From the NCBI GenBank assembly GCA_963738445.1, contig CAVTWS010000010.1:62001-126000 (forward strand): a DNA stretch of 64,000 bases, read 5' to 3'. The notes under the pieces are model-generated. The model was not told the DNA's origin, ran no database searches, and saw only the letters and a program-made list of their open reading frames with translations. Below are positions 62,351-64,000 of this stretch, piece by piece (positions within the stretch are counted from its first letter, which is position 1; each line of letters starts with the position of its first letter). The position numbers and the translations under genes are program-made. The stretch comes from CAVTWS01 sp963738445 (GTDB lineage: Bacteria > Actinomycetota > Acidimicrobiia > Acidimicrobiales > SHLQ01).

Positions 62351-63495
62351 ATGGAGTTCGGAATCTTCAACAGCCTGTACGTGCCCCAGCGCCTCCGCGA
62401 CGACTGGGGCCCCGGCGCCGAACACCGGCGGTTCATGGACGAGGTCAACTGGACCCTGGCCGCCGACACGGCCGGCTTCAAGTACACGTGGGCGACCGAG
62501 CACCACTTCCTCACCGAGTACTCGCACCTCTCGGCCAACGAGTCGTTCCTCGGGTACCTCGCCGGTCGCACGGATCGGATCCACATCGGCTCGGGGATCT
62601 TCAACATCACGCCACCGGTGAACCACCCGCTCCGCATCGCCGAGCGGGTGGCGGTGCTCGACCATCTCTCGGAAGGCCGGTTCGAGCTCGGCATGGGGCG
62701 CGGGTCCTCCACGACCGAACAGACGCGGCTTCGGCATCGACGATCCGGAGCTGACCCGCGAGATGTTCGACGAGGTGGTGCGCGAGCTGCCGAAGATGTG
62801 GCGCGACGAGTAGTACAGCTTCGACGGTCGGTTCTTCTCGATCGCCACCGCGCAACGTGCTCCCGAAGCCGTTCACCGATCCGCATCCGCCGATGTGGGT
62901 CGCCGCCGGCATCCCGGGCACCTTCAAGAAGGCGGCCGAGCTGGGACTCGGCGTGCTGTGCTTCACGCATCGGCTCACCCGAGACGCTCAAGCCCCTCAT
63001 CGAGATCTACAAGACCGACATCCAGAACTGCCAGAACCCGGTCGGCGAGTACATCAACGACAACATCATGGTGACGAGGCAGATGCTGTGCCTCGAGGAC
63101 GGCCACCGGGCCCGCGTCGATCGCGCACGGACATCGACCAGCGGGCTACCAGAACAGCTTGGTGTTCCGGTACCTCGACACGTTCCCGAAGCCCGACGGC
63201 CTGCCCGTGTGGCCCGAGCCTGATCCCCGAGCCCACACTCGCGCAGCTCGAGGCCGCGGCCGCTGACGGCGTCAGCTGCATCGGCGACCCCGACGACGCC
63301 GCCCGTGCCGTGGAGGCGTACCGGGCCGCTGGCGCCGACCAGCTCGTCTTCGGCATGTTGTCGACCACGATGCCGGTCGAGGTCGCCATCGAAGCGGTCG
63401 AGACGTTCGGCCGCCACATCATCCCGGCCTTCGACACCGACCCCCAGCACAGCACCGCCCGTCAACGCCTCGCCCAGTGCGGGGCGTCGGCCTGA
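62351..63495 (+). pseudogene. LLM-class flavin-dependent oxidoreductase, heavily disrupted
   Basis: Remains of a luciferase-like oxidoreductase of about 380 residues (MEFGIFNSLYVPQRLRDDWG; WATEHHFLTEYSHLSANESF; SGIFNITPPVNHPLRIAERV; MWVAAGIPGTFKKAAELGLG). At least six one-base indels are inferred: extra A at 62723, extra G at 62844, extra C at 62971, a missing base near 63120-63130, one missing from the G run at 63143-63145, and an extra T at 63221. In addition a TAG at 62811 replaces the expected GAG in WRDE-E-YSFDG. Between the lesions the protein is well preserved, so this is either a fresh pseudogene or a poorly assembled stretch. It may originally have been an F420- or FMN-dependent enzyme. 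Confidence 0.75.
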
Positions 63496-63503
63496 TCCAT
63501 CCC

Positions 63504-64000
63504 ATGCCGCGTTTCACCGGGCGTCGAGCCGTGGTCACCGGAGCCAGTCGCGGCATCGGTGCCGGCATCGCGGAACGCCTCGCCGCGGAAGGCGCCGATG
63601 TCGTCCTCGTGGCTCGCACCCTCGATTCCCATCCCACCTTGCCCGGCTCGCTCACCGAGGTCAGCAACCGTCTCCACCACTTCGGCGGCATCGTCGGGAT
63701 GGTGGTCGCCGACCTCGCCGATGCCGACGACCGCGCCCGCATCGTGCCCGAGGCGGTGGAAACCCTCGGCGGCCCGATCGACATCCTCGTGAACAACGCC
63801 GCGATGGCGATGTACGAACCCGTGGCGGACTTCCCACTCGGCCGGCGCCGCAAGATCTTCGAGGTCAACGTCCACGCCCCGGTCGACCTGATCGCGGCAG
63901 TGTTGCCCGGGATGCGCGCCGCCGGCCGCGGGTGGATCGTGAACGTGAGCAGCGGAACGGCGCGGCACGAACCCGGCCCACCCTTCCGGACGTCGGGTCA
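63504..64000 (+). CDS. short-chain dehydrogenase/reductase, truncated by the window end
   Basis: First 165 codons of an SDR-family oxidoreductase from ATG 63504. The cofactor loop VVTGASRGIGAGIAERLAAE (TGxxxGxG), the NNAA motif in DILVNNAAMAMYEPV, and the WIVNVSSG segment with the catalytic Ser are present; the YxxxK pair would lie beyond the window. VLVART after the second strand suggests NADP(H). It lies eight bases after the LLM remnant and probably in the same transcription unit. Confidence 0.85.
   Translation, partial: MPRFTGRRAVVTGASRGIGAGIAERLAAEGADVVLVARTLDSHPTLPGSLTEVSNRLHHFGGIVGMVVADLADADDRARIVPEAVETLGGPIDILVNNAAMAMYEPVADFPLGRRRKIFEVNVHAPVDLIAAVLPGMRAAGRGWIVNVSSGTARHEPGPPFRTSG

Overview
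The window is high-GC (about 70% by eye) actinobacterial chromosome, most plausibly from an Acidimicrobiia-like lineage. The lineage call is an inference. It rests on coenzyme F420 genes (cofD, cofE) with three LLM-type oxidoreductases, a mycothiol-dependent formaldehyde dehydrogenase, a roadblock/DUF742 'conservon', and a Trm112-phosphomannomutase-DUF3499-DUF5719-GT2-cofDE neighbourhood typical of Actinobacteria. No tRNA, rRNA, CRISPR, prophage or insertion sequence was seen, and no gene-free stretch exceeds 300 bases.

Layout. 0-5 kb: methyltransferase, ECF sigma factor, a START/hydrolase fusion, and a nucleoside hydrolase-ribokinase pair. 5-10.5 kb: a MacB/FtsX-like ABC exporter beside a LiaRS-like two-component system; both promoter regions carry the same palindrome. 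10.5-18.6 kb: LLM oxidoreductase, conservon (histidine kinase, roadblock, DUF742, GTPase), tyrosine phosphatase, and a coupled operon mscR - MBL hydrolase - Rieske - LLM. 18.6-27.3 kb: core block comF-hpf-secA-prfB-ftsE-ftsX-M23 peptidase, all on the minus strand. 27.5-30.7 kb: a Pro/Ser/Thr-rich membrane protein divergent from a NarL-type two-component system. 30.8-40.0 kb: eight translationally coupled plus-strand genes in which four glycosyltransferases alternate with three APH-fold kinases and one ABC exporter; this is my best candidate for an undescribed system. 40.2-62.3 kb: ahcY, a hipBA toxin-antitoxin insertion, Trm112, manB, membrane glycan genes, CPBP protease, DUF3499, ftsH, a thioredoxin, DUF5719, a giant GT2 with an aspartate-rich insert, the GDP-rhamnose genes rmd/gmd, and cofD/cofE. 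62.3-64 kb: a broken LLM gene and a truncated SDR gene.

Two features cut across the window. First, many otherwise well-conserved genes are interrupted by single-base indels (ABC exporter and gmd three each; the LLM gene at 62.4 kb six plus a nonsense codon; methyltransferase, mscR, hipA, GT2 and others one or two). Core genes such as secA, prfB, ftsEX, ftsH and ahcY are intact. Assembly error is the leading explanation. Second, short repeats are frequent: a dispersed 48-bp palindromic element (three copies), tandem repeats lying on or just after stop codons, and in-frame minisatellites inside cofD and an APH-fold kinase gene.
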